Assembly (NCBI RefSeq): GCF_002250505.1
Contig: NZ_NJGY01000005.1
Location: 1 to 64,000 of the forward strand
From: Janthinobacterium sp. PC23-8
GTDB lineage: Bacteria > Pseudomonadota > Gammaproteobacteria > Burkholderiales > Burkholderiaceae_D
Direction of reading: 5' to 3'
DNA length: 64,000 nt
In this document: positions 53,414 to 62,182 of the stretch, piece by piece
Position numbering within the stretch: the first letter of the stretch is position 1
How the letters are laid out: each line of letters starts with the position of its first letter
Notes under the pieces: generated by a model
Databases searched by the model: none
What the model saw: the letters and a program-made list of their open reading frames with translations, nothing else
What the model was told of the DNA's origin: nothing
Program-made: the position numbers and the translations under genes

Positions 53414-54007
53414 CTAGTCCGGCTCGTCGAGCCAGGCGATGCGCCCGTTGCCGGCCTCATGCAGATGCGCCAGCAGGGCGCTGGCCGCCCCTTCGGCCAG
53501 GCTGAAATCGAACAGCACCACCTCGCTGTGCGCCACTGCCAGCAAGGTCGCGCCAGCCGCATCGAGTTCGCGCCGCAGCATGCCTTCCATCGCATACGGC
53601 ACCGTGCAGCGAAGCTGGCGCTGGCGCACGATGGCGGTCTTTTCCGCCAGCAGCAGCGCCTGCGCCACGCTGTCGGTATAGGCGCGCACCAGTCCGCCCG
53701 CGCCCAGTTTCACGCCACCCCAATAGCGCACCACGGTCGCCAGCACGCCTTCCAGGTCCTGGTGGCGCAATACGTCGAGCATCGGCCGCCCGGCAGTGCC
53801 GCTCGGCTCGCCATCATCGACGGCTGCCGACTGTCCGCCCGCCAGCAGCGCCCAGCACACGTGCACAGCCCCCGGATGCTGGGCTTTCAGACCGTTGACG
53901 ATTTGCTGCGCGCTGGCGCGGTCCGTCATCGGCTGCACGCAACCGATAAAACGGCTTTTCTTGATGATCAGTTCGCTGTGAACGGGAGTGGCGATAGTGA
54001 AGGGCAT
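53414..54007 (-). CDS. YigZ/IMPACT-family protein
   Basis: 197 residues. The N-terminal UPF0029/IMPACT domain includes KKSRFIGCVQPM, HVCWALLAGG, DDGEPSGTAGRPMLDVL and VVRYWGGVKLGAGGLVRAY; a ferredoxin-like C-terminal domain follows. Family members are cytoplasmic proteins of uncertain activity, linked to translation control in eukaryotes. ATG 54007 is chosen from the family start TIATPVHSEL. The upstream open frame runs through a terminator and tRNA and is not coding. Confidence 0.92.
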   Translation of the reverse strand: MPFTIATPVHSELIIKKSRFIGCVQPMTDRASAQQIVNGLKAQHPGAVHVCWALLAGGQSAAVDDGEPSGTAGRPMLDVLRHQDLEGVLATVVRYWGGVKLGAGGLVRAYTDSVAQALLLAEKTAIVRQRQLRCTVPYAMEGMLRRELDAAGATLLAVAHSEVVLFDFSLAEGAASALLAHLHEAGNGRIAWLDEPD

Positions 54008-54061
54008 GGGCTTGAGTTCGACTGGAATGCGGGCATGATAGAACATCACAGGCGAAATGCA

Positions 54062-54089
54062 AAAAGCCAACCGCGAGCGGTTGGCTTTT
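54062..54089 (-). terminator. Terminator of tRNA-Lys (54 kb copy)
   Basis: AAAAGCCAACCGC and its complement form a 13-pair stem with a two-base loop ending in T-runs, 17 bases past the tRNA 3' end. Confidence 0.9.
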
Positions 54090-54105
54090 ACATGCAGCAA
54101 ATTCT

Positions 54106-54181
54106 TGGTAGGCCGTGCGGGATTCGAACCTGCGACCAACGGATTAAAAGTCCGCTGCTCTACCAGCTGAGCTAACGACCC
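54106..54181 (-). tRNA. tRNA-Lys (anticodon UUU)
   Basis: 76 bases including an encoded CCA. It shows an acceptor stem GGGTCGT/ACGGCCT, a D-arm AGCTCAGCTGGTAGAGC, an anticodon loop with CTTTTAA giving UUU, and T-arm GGTTCGAATCC. The sequence is identical to the two copies at 61 kb; flanking DNA differs. Confidence 0.97.
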
Positions 54182-54242
54182 AAGGGCGGCTATTATGACC
54201 GGCGGCAAGCAATTTTGCAAGGCATGCCGCGCGATTGTTCGA

Positions 54243-54998
54243 TTACGTTGCCAGCTTGCGCTTGATGTTCAGCGGACCATAGCCCTGGCAGGTCGGCATC
54301 ATCTCGATGCGGTTGACATTGATATGCGCTGGCAGGGTGGCGATCCAGTAGGCGGTATTGGCGATGTCGTCGGCCGTCAGAGGCTGCGTACCCTCGTAGA
54401 CCTTGGCCGCCGCTTCGTCGTTGCCTTTCAGGCGCACATTGGAAAACTCGGTGCCGCCGCACATGCCCGGCGCCAGATTGGTGGCGCGCACGCCCGTGCC
54501 GACCAGGTCGGCGCGCAGGTTCAGGGTGAACTGCTCGACGAAGGCCTTGGTGGCGCCATAGACATTGCCGCCGGGGTAGGGCGTGTCGCCGGCCACGGAG
54601 CCGAGGTTGATGATGGTGCCGCTGCCGCGCGCCACCATGGCCGGCAGCAGCGCGCGCGTCATGGCGACCAGGCCGCTGATATTGGTGGCGATCATGGTGT
54701 CCCAGTCTTCCAGCGACGCTTCATGGGCCGGCGCCACATTCAGCGCCAGGCCGGCATTGTTGATCAGCACGTCGATGGTTTGCCAGGCGGCGGGAATGCT
54801 GTCGAGTGCGGTGTTGATCGAGACCTTGTCGGTTACGTCGAGCAACAGCGGCAGGGCGGCCTCGCCCAGTTCGGCGGCCAGCGCCTGCAGGCGGTCGGCG
54901 CGGCGTCCGCTGATGATCACCTGGTGGCCATGGCGAACAAAGGTGCGTGCCATTGCGGCGCCGAAGCCGGCAGTGGCGCCGGTAATAAAGACGATCAT
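54243..54998 (-). CDS. Short-chain dehydrogenase/reductase (YdfG-like)
   Basis: 251 residues. The Rossmann nucleotide motif is TGATAGFGAA (residues 7-16), followed by the SGRRADRL segment that suggests NADP preference, NNAG, the catalytic Ser in NLGSVAG and the Tyr/Lys pair in YGATK. The closest recognisable group is YdfG/serine 3-dehydrogenase-like 3-hydroxy acid dehydrogenases, and the NTAYWIATLPAHININ-like end also fits. It is 61 bases upstream of the tRNA-Lys 5' end on the same strand. The exact substrate is uncertain. Confidence 0.9.
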   Translation of the reverse strand: MIVFITGATAGFGAAMARTFVRHGHQVIISGRRADRLQALAAELGEAALPLLLDVTDKVSINTALDSIPAAWQTIDVLINNAGLALNVAPAHEASLEDWDTMIATNISGLVAMTRALLPAMVARGSGTIINLGSVAGDTPYPGGNVYGATKAFVEQFTLNLRADLVGTGVRATNLAPGMCGGTEFSNVRLKGNDEAAAKVYEGTQPLTADDIANTAYWIATLPAHINVNRIEMMPTCQGYGPLNIKRKLAT

Positions 54999-55339
54999 CG
55001 TGTGTCCTGGTGAAGTAAACAGTGGAGGAATAAATTGTAGCCGAAGCGTGTGATTGCCGTGCGACTCGTACGGCATGGATTTTCTTGTCAGATAACAGCA
55101 GGCGGCCGTTTGCCGGGCGCGACAGGGCCTGCCCATACCGTGGCAAGGCCCTCCTCCGGCTGTGCCTGTTGCCACTCCAGCCAACAATTTTCACATTCCT
55201 TGACCTGGGTGAAGCGAGAACATGGTGCGCATTGATTTATTAAATTCAAAATGAAATAATGAATAAAACAAAAAAACCATTTAAATGTTTAAATCGGTAA
55301 TATTGACGCAAATGCATTTCATTTTGAACTGGAGAAATT
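54999..55339. other. Intergenic region with AT-rich promoter-like stretch
   Basis: A ~340-base gap between divergent genes. The left two thirds are ordinary GC-rich DNA without a recognisable gene. From ~55230 to 55330 it is strongly AT-rich, with A-runs and TTTAAATGTTTAAAT, as expected for a promoter region of the chemoreceptor that follows. No specific operator was identified. Confidence 0.5.
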
Positions 55340-56962
55340 TTGAAACACTTTGGCATAGCTAAAAAGCTCTACGTCTTTTCGAGCATCCTGATCTTGCTGC
55401 TGGCCTTGCTGGCCGCGATGTCCTGGAGCCGGCTTGGCGATGCGGGTCAGTTGGCAAAGGATGCCGGTCTGGTGAAAGTCAGACAATTGCAGCTCATCTC
55501 CAGCACCGAACTGAGCGTCACCACGGTGCTGCTGCAAATCAGGCAGGCCTTGATCTTCAGGGATGCCGAGAAAATCAATGCAGCGTTACAGCAAATTAGG
55601 AAAGAAAAGGAGAATATCGCAAAAAATGATGCCGTGTTCGACAGCGCGCTGCCGACGCAGCAGGCCAGGGTCGCCTTTCAAATCTGGCTCGACATGCAGA
55701 AGCTGGCCTGGCCGGTGGTGGAAGAAAACATGCGCATCGTTGCCGCTGGCGATACGGAGCAAGGCATCGCCTTTTTGACGGCAAAGACGATACCGGAATT
55801 GCATAAAATGCAGGCCTGGCTCGATACGGAACGGGCAAATCAAGGCAGCTATCTGGCCGCAGAAGTAGCGCAGATCGAAAGTCTTGCCGACGCCACGCGC
55901 ACCCAACTGAGCATATTGACCCTGTGCATTGCTGCGGGCCTGATGATTTTTTCCTGGTATATTTCGCGTCTCCTGCGAGAACGAATTGCGGTTTCTCAAC
56001 AGGTCGCTGAACGGGTGCGCGATGGCGACTTGTTCACCCGCCAAAAAGATGATAAGAGCGATGAATTTTCGCCTCTGCTGGCCGCATTGGCGGCGATGCA
56101 GGAGTCGCTGGCGACGGTGGTGGGGACGGTGCGCGAGAATGCCGAACTGGTGGCGCTGGCGTCGAAGGAGATTGCCCAAGGCAATATTGATCTGTCGCAG
56201 CGCACCGAATCGCAAGCCAGCGCACTGGAAGAAACCTCCGCCTCGATGGAAGAGCTGGGCAGCACGGCGCAGCAGAACGTCGTCAATGCGGCAGAAGCGA
56301 ACCGGCTGGCCATCAATGCCAGCGAGGTGGCGACGGCGGGCGGTGCGGTGGTTGCCAACGTGGTATCGACCATGAAAAACATCAATGAAAGTTCAAAAGA
56401 AATCTCCCTGATCGTCAGCGTGATCGATGGCCTGGCTTTCCAGACCAATATTCTCTCGCTCAACGCTGCGGTGGAAGCTGCCAGGGCAGGCGAACAGGGC
56501 AGGGGCTTTGCAGTGGTCGCTTCCGAGGTGCGCAGTCTGGCGCAGCGCAGTGCGGAAGCGGCAAAGCAGATCAAGACCCTGATCGAGACCAGCGTCGCGC
56601 GCGTGGAGCAGGGTGTCATCCTGGCCGACGAAGCCGGCACGACGATGGGCAAGATCGTTTCATCGATCAGGGATGTCACCAACATCATGGTCGACATCAG
56701 CACGGCGGGCGCCGAGCAAGGCTCGTCCGTGGCGCAGGTGAGCCAGGCAATTGTCGAGCTCGATGCGACGACCCAGCAAAATGCCGCACTGGTGGAAGAG
56801 AGCAGCGCGGCGGCGGAAAACCTGAAGATACAGGCGGAGCAACTGGTTGGCGTGGTCGCCATTTTCAGGCTGGGGCAGAATGGCGGGGGAAATCCCGCTC
56901 TCGCTTCCCGGCCATCTGCTGCAAAAGCAAGGAGGGCAACGCTGAAGTTGCCGTTGGCTTGA
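55340..56962 (+). CDS. Methyl-accepting chemotaxis protein, TTG start
   Basis: 540 residues. TM1 is about 10-27. A ~160-residue helical periplasmic domain resembles four-helix-bundle sensors; TM2 is ~193-211, then a HAMP-like region and the signalling domain. The tip AFQTNILSLNAAVEAARAGE is near residues 373-392. The start is TTG 55340 with GGAG six bases upstream; no ATG lies nearby that keeps TM1. The C-terminal tail is Ala/Arg/Lys-rich and lacks a CheR-binding pentapeptide. It belongs to the same receptor class as the gene at 175-1734, with an AT-rich promoter region. Confidence 0.92.
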   Translation: MKHFGIAKKLYVFSSILILLLALLAAMSWSRLGDAGQLAKDAGLVKVRQLQLISSTELSVTTVLLQIRQALIFRDAEKINAALQQIRKEKENIAKNDAVFDSALPTQQARVAFQIWLDMQKLAWPVVEENMRIVAAGDTEQGIAFLTAKTIPELHKMQAWLDTERANQGSYLAAEVAQIESLADATRTQLSILTLCIAAGLMIFSWYISRLLRERIAVSQQVAERVRDGDLFTRQKDDKSDEFSPLLAALAAMQESLATVVGTVRENAELVALASKEIAQGNIDLSQRTESQASALEETSASMEELGSTAQQNVVNAAEANRLAINASEVATAGGAVVANVVSTMKNINESSKEISLIVSVIDGLAFQTNILSLNAAVEAARAGEQGRGFAVVASEVRSLAQRSAEAAKQIKTLIETSVARVEQGVILADEAGTTMGKIVSSIRDVTNIMVDISTAGAEQGSSVAQVSQAIVELDATTQQNAALVEESSAAAENLKIQAEQLVGVVAIFRLGQNGGGNPALASRPSAAKARRATLKLPLA

Positions 56963-57034
56963 CGTTTGCACGCCATGGCGGGTCATGCGGCGCTGGAAAG
57001 GGTGTCGCGCAATGGTCCGCGCCAGCGAGCACGG

Positions 57035-57058
57035 CGTCAACGTCAGCGTCAGCGTCAA
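57035..57058 (+). repeat. Four tandem CGTCAR hexamers
   Basis: The hexamers CGTCAA, CGTCAG, CGTCAG, CGTCAA lie head to tail in the 270-base gap after the chemoreceptor. No function is evident; a slippage-prone microrepeat. Confidence 0.6.
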
Positions 57059-57230
57059 CCAGAGCTTGACGCGGGCGGATTTTTTGCGCCCGGACTAATT
57101 TCTAACGGGCAACTGCGCGTCACCCCATTGCCCAGCTCGGCTATCATGTCGGCCTTTCGGGATCATCATCGTCCACGCGCCAGTTCGCGCGAGGGGCGGC
57201 GAAAAGTACCTGGCAAGGCAAGGATAGGGA

Positions 57231-58367
57231 ATGACGGTAGCAAAGGCAGTTCAGGCGGACCTGAAAAATCGTCCGCAGTTTGGCTGGATCAATGGTTTGA
57301 AAGCGGGCGCGGCGCAACTGATCGTGTTGCACCACCTGGCGTTTTACGGTCCGATGTCGGACTATGTGCAGCCCATGTGGCCAGCCCTGCTGGACTGGCT
57401 GGGCGACAGTGCGCGCATCGCCGTGCAAGTGTTCCTGGTGATCGGCGGCTTCCTGGCCGCCAGGTCGCTGTCGCCCGCCGGTTTGCCTGGCCTGGCATTG
57501 GCCGCGTCGCCGTCGCCGTGGTCGGCGATCTGGCGCCGCTACGCCAAGCTGGCGCCGCCTTTTGTCGCCGCCACCCTGATCGCGGTGCTGGCCAATGCGC
57601 TGGCCGCCAGTGTCATGACCCACGAGTCGATTTCGGCGCCGGCCACCTTCAGCCAGATCGGCGCCCATGCCTTGCTGCTGCACGGCGTGCTCGGCTATGA
57701 ATCCCTGTCGGCCGGCGCCTGGTATGTGGCGATCGACTTTCAGCTCTATGCGCTGGCGGCGCTGCTGTTCTGGAGCACGGGCCGCATCGCCGGCCAGCGG
57801 CGCCTGCCGTGGCTGGTGCCGGCCATCGTCGCCTTGTGCGTGGCCGCTTCGCTGCTGTACTTCAACCGCGACGCTGGCTGGGACAACTGGGCGCCCTATT
57901 TCTTCGGCAGCTATGGCCTGGGGCTGTTGGCCTGGTGGGCCAGCGATCCGCGCCGCCAGGGCCATGCCGCCACCATCATGCTGCTGTTGCTGATCGTACC
58001 GGCCTGGCTGGCGCTGGCGCTGGCGTTTCGCACCCGCATCGAACTGGCGCTGGCGGTGGCCTGCGTGCTGTTCCTGTGTGGACGCAGCGTCAAGGTCTTG
58101 ACTGGCCCGCTTGGTGCCGCCGTCAATACCCTGGGCCGTATTTCCTATGCCGTGTTCCTGATCCATTTTCCCGTCAGCCTGCTGGTCAACACGGCCTTTG
58201 TGCGCTACGCGCCGCTCGAACCCGAATGGCAGGCGCTGGGCATGCTGACGGCCTGGGCCGCCAGCCTGGCTGCCGGCACGGCTTTTCACCGCTGGGTGGA
58301 AGTGCCGCTGGGACGCATGGTGCAGGCGCTGCTGGGCAGGGCGCTGGTGCGGCCGATATCGGCTTGA
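57231..58367 (+). CDS. Membrane acyltransferase (OafA/YrhL family)
   Basis: 378 residues with about ten hydrophobic segments. The N-terminal part has the acyltransferase-3 features: WINGLKAGAAQLIVLHHL with the His, VFLVIGGFLAARSL, and a Trp-Arg-Arg (IWRRYAKLAPPF). The family O-acylates surface polysaccharides or other envelope molecules at the inner membrane. ATG 57231 has AGGA about eight bases upstream. No polysaccharide genes are nearby, so the acceptor is unknown. Confidence 0.87.
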   Translation: MTVAKAVQADLKNRPQFGWINGLKAGAAQLIVLHHLAFYGPMSDYVQPMWPALLDWLGDSARIAVQVFLVIGGFLAARSLSPAGLPGLALAASPSPWSAIWRRYAKLAPPFVAATLIAVLANALAASVMTHESISAPATFSQIGAHALLLHGVLGYESLSAGAWYVAIDFQLYALAALLFWSTGRIAGQRRLPWLVPAIVALCVAASLLYFNRDAGWDNWAPYFFGSYGLGLLAWWASDPRRQGHAATIMLLLLIVPAWLALALAFRTRIELALAVACVLFLCGRSVKVLTGPLGAAVNTLGRISYAVFLIHFPVSLLVNTAFVRYAPLEPEWQALGMLTAWAASLAAGTAFHRWVEVPLGRMVQALLGRALVRPISA

Positions 58368-58449
58368 ATATTGTCATGATTGCTTGTCCGTAAGGTACAA
58401 GCCTGTGCGGCTTTTACCTTGTACATTAGGTGCATCTTCAAGGAGCATC

Positions 58450-58941
58450 ATGATGGCAAAGAACACGATCTGCCTCTGGTATGACCATGAGGCGCAAGAG
58501 GCCGCCAATTTTTACGCCCGCACCTTTCCCGACAGCAGCGTTGGCGCGATCCACCATGCGCCATCCGACTACCCGGGCGGCAAGGCCGGCGCGGCGCTGG
58601 TGGTCGAGTTTACCGTCTGCGGCGTGGCCTGCATCGGCCTCAATGGCGGTGCCACCTTCAAGCATAACGAAGCATTCTCGTTCCAGGTCGCCACCGATGA
58701 CCAGGAAGAAACCGACCGCTACTGGAACGCCATCGTCGAGCATGGCGGCGCGGAAAGTGAATGTGGCTGGTGCAAGGACCGGTGGGGCGTATCGTGGCAG
58801 ATCACGCCGCGCGTGCTGACGGACGCCATGGCGCAAGGCGGCGAAGTCGCCCGGCGCGCCTTCGCGGCGATGATGGACATGCGCAAGATCGACGTGGCGG
58901 CGATTGAAGCGGCGGTACGGGGAGATGCTGCGCCGGTGTAA
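58450..58941 (+). CDS. VOC-family protein (PhnB/3-demethylubiquinone methyltransferase-like)
   Basis: 163 residues. The glyoxalase-fold pattern of the PhnB-like group is clear: TICLWYDHEAQEAANFYA at the start, FTVCGVACIGLNGG, FSFQVATDDQEETDRYWNAI, CGWCKDRWGVSWQITPRVL. It is annotated in some genomes as a methyltransferase, but it is a metal-binding-fold protein of unknown activity. ATG 58450 follows AAGGAG closely; ATG 58453 is equally possible. Confidence 0.88.
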   Translation: MMAKNTICLWYDHEAQEAANFYARTFPDSSVGAIHHAPSDYPGGKAGAALVVEFTVCGVACIGLNGGATFKHNEAFSFQVATDDQEETDRYWNAIVEHGGAESECGWCKDRWGVSWQITPRVLTDAMAQGGEVARRAFAAMMDMRKIDVAAIEAAVRGDAAPV

Positions 58942-59019
58942 TCGTGCAAGGCCTGGCTGATACTGACTGTGAACAAGATGCTATGCTGTAGAACTTGCTA
59001 ACAGTCAACATCAGTTCTC

Positions 59020-60663
59020 ATGTCCGTCTTCTATAAAAAAATACCGGTGCGAGCTAGCGTGGCCCATGGCGGCCCGGCACGCATCATTGGCCTGGTGCTG
59101 TCCGTCCTGCTGCTGCTGGCGCTGGGCTATTTCCAGGCGCCGACCCTGGGCCTGGACTTTGCCGGCATCTATGTCGTGGTGCTGATCGCGGGTCTGCCGG
59201 CAGTCGCCCTGATGGGCCGCAAGGCTATCGCCGCGCTGTGGCTGTTTCTCGCCGCGCTGTTCGGCGCGGTCGTCTTCCTGACCAGCGCACCGATCCTGCA
59301 TGCCAACGCCTATTACAAGATGCTGGGCGCGGAAACGCCGGCCAACTTCCATGACGCCTTGCCGCCGATTGATATCGACCAGGCACCGCTGGTGTCGCAG
59401 GACATGGCGCTGCAGGCGATGCAAAAACGCCTGTCCGAAATCGCTTCGCTGGGCTCGCAAGTGGCGGTCGGCACGCCGGTGAAGCAACTGGTCAGGGACA
59501 AGTTGGTGTGGGTAGCCTTCCTCGAACACAGCGGTTTTTTCAAGTGGTTTGCGGACGGCGCCACCCCGGGCTACCTGGTGGTGTCGGCGCATGACCCGGC
59601 CGACGTGAAGCTGGTGATGGAGCTCGACGGCAAGCCCCTGAAGATGCGCTTTCTGCAGTCGGCCTATTTTGGCGATTATGTGGAACGCCATGCCTATCTG
59701 TCCGGGAATTTCACGGTCGGCCTGACCGACTTCGAGCCGGAAATCGATGACGATGGCGTGCCGTATTACGTCGGCACCGTGTACGAACACAGGGTGGGTT
59801 TTTCAGGCAGCGAGTCGAGCGGCATCATCACCGTCAATGCCGTGACCGGCGTCGTCAAGCGCTACAAGATGGGCACGGAACCGGCATGGGTGGACCGCAT
59901 TCAGGCCGAGGAATTCATCCTGGAACAAATGCAGGACCGCGGCGAATACGTGCACGGCTACATCAACCTGAACAACGAAGGACGCTTGCGCGTCGATGGC
60001 GTGCTCGACCTCGTCTATGGCTCCGACCAGCGCCCGTACTGGGTCGGCGGCATGACCTCGAAAGGCCAGAACAACGGCCTGTCCGGCTTCTACTTTGTCG
60101 ACTCGCGCACCAAGGTAGTGCGCTGGTTCAAGGTGCCTTCCGTGTCGCAGGCCACGGCCGCCCACGCGGTGGAAAACGTCAACCCCGAAAAGCACTACAG
60201 GGCCACCAACCCGCTGCCTTTCCTGGTCAACGGTGCCCCCACCTACGTGATGGCGCTGCGCGACGTGCAGGGCGTCTCGCGCGCGTTCGGCATGGTCGAC
60301 ATGCGCAACAACCAGGTCATCGGCGTGGCCGACACCCTGAACGCGACACTGCGCAGCTACCAGTCCAGGCGTTCGAGCAACCGCCTCGCCGCCGACATCG
60401 GCAGCGAAGCGCGCGAAGTGGCCATCAAGGGTGCGGTAGTGCGCATCGCCGCCGAATTTCGCAACAACCAGACCATGTACTACCTCACCATCAACACCGG
60501 CGACAAGACGCTCGCCACCATCTTTACGGGCAGCTCGGATCTGTCGGAAGAACTGGTGCTGACCAAACCCGGCGACCAGATCGAGCTGAGCTATGCGGAC
60601 AGCAAGACCCGCGTGGTGGGGATGAGCAGGTTCCACAATACGGAGATACCGGGGGTGGAGTGA
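59020..60663 (+). CDS. Hypothetical membrane protein with large soluble domain
   Basis: 547 residues, not recognised. Three hydrophobic segments occupy ~22-95 (IIGLVLSVLLLLALGYF, IYVVVLIAGLPAVALMG, LWLFLAALFGAVVFLTSAPI). The remaining ~450 residues are soluble, with repeated short motifs such as GLSGFYFVDSRTKVVRWF and PTYVMALRDVQGVSRAF that suggest a beta-rich domain, perhaps outside the membrane. There are no catalytic motifs. It stands alone between the VOC gene and the orphan antitoxin. Confidence 0.75.
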   Translation: MSVFYKKIPVRASVAHGGPARIIGLVLSVLLLLALGYFQAPTLGLDFAGIYVVVLIAGLPAVALMGRKAIAALWLFLAALFGAVVFLTSAPILHANAYYKMLGAETPANFHDALPPIDIDQAPLVSQDMALQAMQKRLSEIASLGSQVAVGTPVKQLVRDKLVWVAFLEHSGFFKWFADGATPGYLVVSAHDPADVKLVMELDGKPLKMRFLQSAYFGDYVERHAYLSGNFTVGLTDFEPEIDDDGVPYYVGTVYEHRVGFSGSESSGIITVNAVTGVVKRYKMGTEPAWVDRIQAEEFILEQMQDRGEYVHGYINLNNEGRLRVDGVLDLVYGSDQRPYWVGGMTSKGQNNGLSGFYFVDSRTKVVRWFKVPSVSQATAAHAVENVNPEKHYRATNPLPFLVNGAPTYVMALRDVQGVSRAFGMVDMRNNQVIGVADTLNATLRSYQSRRSSNRLAADIGSEAREVAIKGAVVRIAAEFRNNQTMYYLTINTGDKTLATIFTGSSDLSEELVLTKPGDQIELSYADSKTRVVGMSRFHNTEIPGVE

Positions 60664-60771
60664 GCGTAGTCATCATGCTGCGGCTTGATTGATAAACCGA
60701 TGACAGGAGCATGAAAAATAACTGGTTCTTCGATTATTTGTTACTACAATAAATAATGAGGATCACTTTTG

Positions 60772-60969
60772 ATGGCATCAAGCGTCGTGTCGCATCCGCA
60801 AGCGGAGCTTGCCAGGCGGCGTGGCCGGCCAGCCGGTGGTGGCAGCAAGGTCAGCACCACGATACGTTTTGATGCCGAGATTGTCGACGCGTTCAAGGCG
60901 ACGGGGGAGGGCTGGCAAACACGCATGAATGATGCGCTGAAAGAGTGGCTGCGTACCAGGCAAGTCTAG
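60772..60969 (+). CDS. Orphan BrnA-like antitoxin
   Basis: 65 residues. An Arg-rich N-terminus (LARRRGRPAGGGSK) leads to a ribbon-helix-helix pattern, STTIRFDAEIVDAFKATGEG then WQTRMNDALKEWL, the hallmark of BrnA antitoxins, which bind DNA and neutralise the ribonuclease toxin BrnT. No brnT-like frame lies upstream or downstream, so it is an orphan. ATG 60772 follows TGAGGA at nine bases. It ends just before the shared terminator. Confidence 0.8.
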   Translation: MASSVVSHPQAELARRRGRPAGGGSKVSTTIRFDAEIVDAFKATGEGWQTRMNDALKEWLRTRQV

Positions 60970-60974
60970 AAAAC

Positions 60975-61009
60975 AAAAAAGCCCACGAACCGCAATTCGT
61001 GGGCTTTTT
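60975..61009. terminator. Bidirectional terminator, antitoxin gene and tRNA-Lys operon
   Basis: GCCCACGAA and TTCGTGGGC form a nine-pair stem flanked by an A-run and a T-run. It serves the plus-strand antitoxin gene and the minus-strand tRNA-Lys pair. Confidence 0.9.
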
Positions 61010-61017
61010 CAAGTATT

Positions 61018-61093
61018 TGGTAGGCCGTGCGGGATTCGAACCTGCGACCAACGGATTAAAAGTCCGCTGCTCTACCAGCTGAGCTAACGACCC
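61018..61093 (-). tRNA. tRNA-Lys (anticodon UUU), second of tandem pair
   Basis: 76 bases with encoded CCA, identical to the copies at 54106-54181 and 61182-61257. Its 3' end is followed within nine bases by the terminator. Confidence 0.97.
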
Positions 61094-61181
61094 AAAAACT
61101 TTTTACAACAACTTCGGTAACACTGTGCAGTAAAAAAATGCTTGCGATAACTTCTGCAAGCAGAACAGGACTGCGTATTCG

Positions 61182-61257
61182 TGGTAGGCCGTGCGGGATT
61201 CGAACCTGCGACCAACGGATTAAAAGTCCGCTGCTCTACCAGCTGAGCTAACGACCC
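61182..61257 (-). tRNA. tRNA-Lys (anticodon UUU), first of tandem pair
   Basis: 76 bases with encoded CCA and UUU anticodon. It lies 79 bases downstream of cpoB and 88 bases upstream of the second copy. The pal-cpoB-tRNA-Lys order also occurs in E. coli, where lysT follows cpoB. Confidence 0.97.
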
Positions 61258-61336
61258 GAAGAAGAAAGATTATAGGGCGTGCCCGGGATTCTGTCAAACG
61301 CCACGGGCAACTTTTTGCTATGGTGCAGGCTTCAGC

Positions 61337-62095
61337 TTACTTCTTGCCGCCGCGTTCCTTGGCCGCCTGCGCGGCGCTGGAGTCCGGGTAGCGCGCGATC
61401 AGGGCGTTCAGCGTCTTGGTGGCGTTGGCCTTGTCTTTCAGCTCGGTGTAGCAGCTGGCGATATTGAGCATGGCGTCCGGCGCTTTCGGGCTGTCCGGGT
61501 AGTTCTTCAGCACCACTTGCTGGGCGCTGATGGCGCTCTTGCAGTCGCGCTGGGCGTAGAAGGCGTTGCCCAGCCAGTATTGCGCATTGGCCGCGTAGGC
61601 CGATTCCGGATAGCGCTTCACGAAGGCGTCGAGGGCAGTGGCGGCGGCCTTGTAGTCGCCCGACTTGAACACGCCGAAGGCGGCGTCGTAGGCGCTCTGC
61701 TCGGACACGCCGACGGCCGCTTCCTGGCCGTCGATGGTGACCTGGCGCGGCTCGAGCTTGCGCAGGCGGGCGTCGAGGTCGGTGTAGAAATCTTTCTGGC
61801 GTTTTTGCGTATTGGCCAGGTCATTGCCCAGCACTTCGATCTGGCCGCGCAGGCGGGCGATCTCTTGCATGGTCTGGTCGTGCTGGTTGATCAGGGACAG
61901 CGTGCTGGTCTTGTCGGCCTTGGTTTCGACGCGCTCGTTGAGGTCGCGCGCCAGGGCATCGACCTTGCTGCGCAGCTCCAGGATGGCTTTGCGGGCTTCG
62001 TCGTCGTCGAACAGGGCGGCGTTGGCGTGCAGGGGCAGCGAGGCGAATGCGGCCATCAAGGCGGCGGCGAGGCCGGCTTTTGAGAATGTCATCAT
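61337..62095 (-). CDS. cpoB: Tol-Pal system protein CpoB (YbgF)
   Basis: 252 residues. A signal peptide ends near ANA, with the mature protein from ~residue 26. A coiled-coil trimerisation region (~35-105, EARKAILELRSKVDALARDL) is followed by TPR repeats (AYDAAFGVFKSGDYKAAATA; ESAYAANAQYWLGNAFYAQR). It is a periplasmic protein that coordinates peptidoglycan synthesis with outer membrane constriction. ATG 62095 or the adjacent ATG 62092 starts the signal peptide; the upstream TTG is rejected. It lies 139 bases downstream of pal. Confidence 0.94.
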   Translation of the reverse strand: MMTFSKAGLAAALMAAFASLPLHANAALFDDDEARKAILELRSKVDALARDLNERVETKADKTSTLSLINQHDQTMQEIARLRGQIEVLGNDLANTQKRQKDFYTDLDARLRKLEPRQVTIDGQEAAVGVSEQSAYDAAFGVFKSGDYKAAATALDAFVKRYPESAYAANAQYWLGNAFYAQRDCKSAISAQQVVLKNYPDSPKAPDAMLNIASCYTELKDKANATKTLNALIARYPDSSAAQAAKERGGKK

Positions 62096-62182
62096 GGGTC
62101 GGGCTTTCAAAAGTTACGCATACATGCAAACAGGGCGCCAGGCGGTATTGCCGCGCAGCGCCCCATTATCATGCCTGTGACT

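Noticed and set aside
54008..54220. N-terminal extension of the YigZ-family gene
   Set aside because: The frame passes through the tRNA-Lys gene and its terminator.
54106..61257. tRNA-Lys genes as integration sites for a mobile element
   Set aside because: No integrase, direct repeat of the tRNA 3' end or foreign cargo was seen next to any copy.
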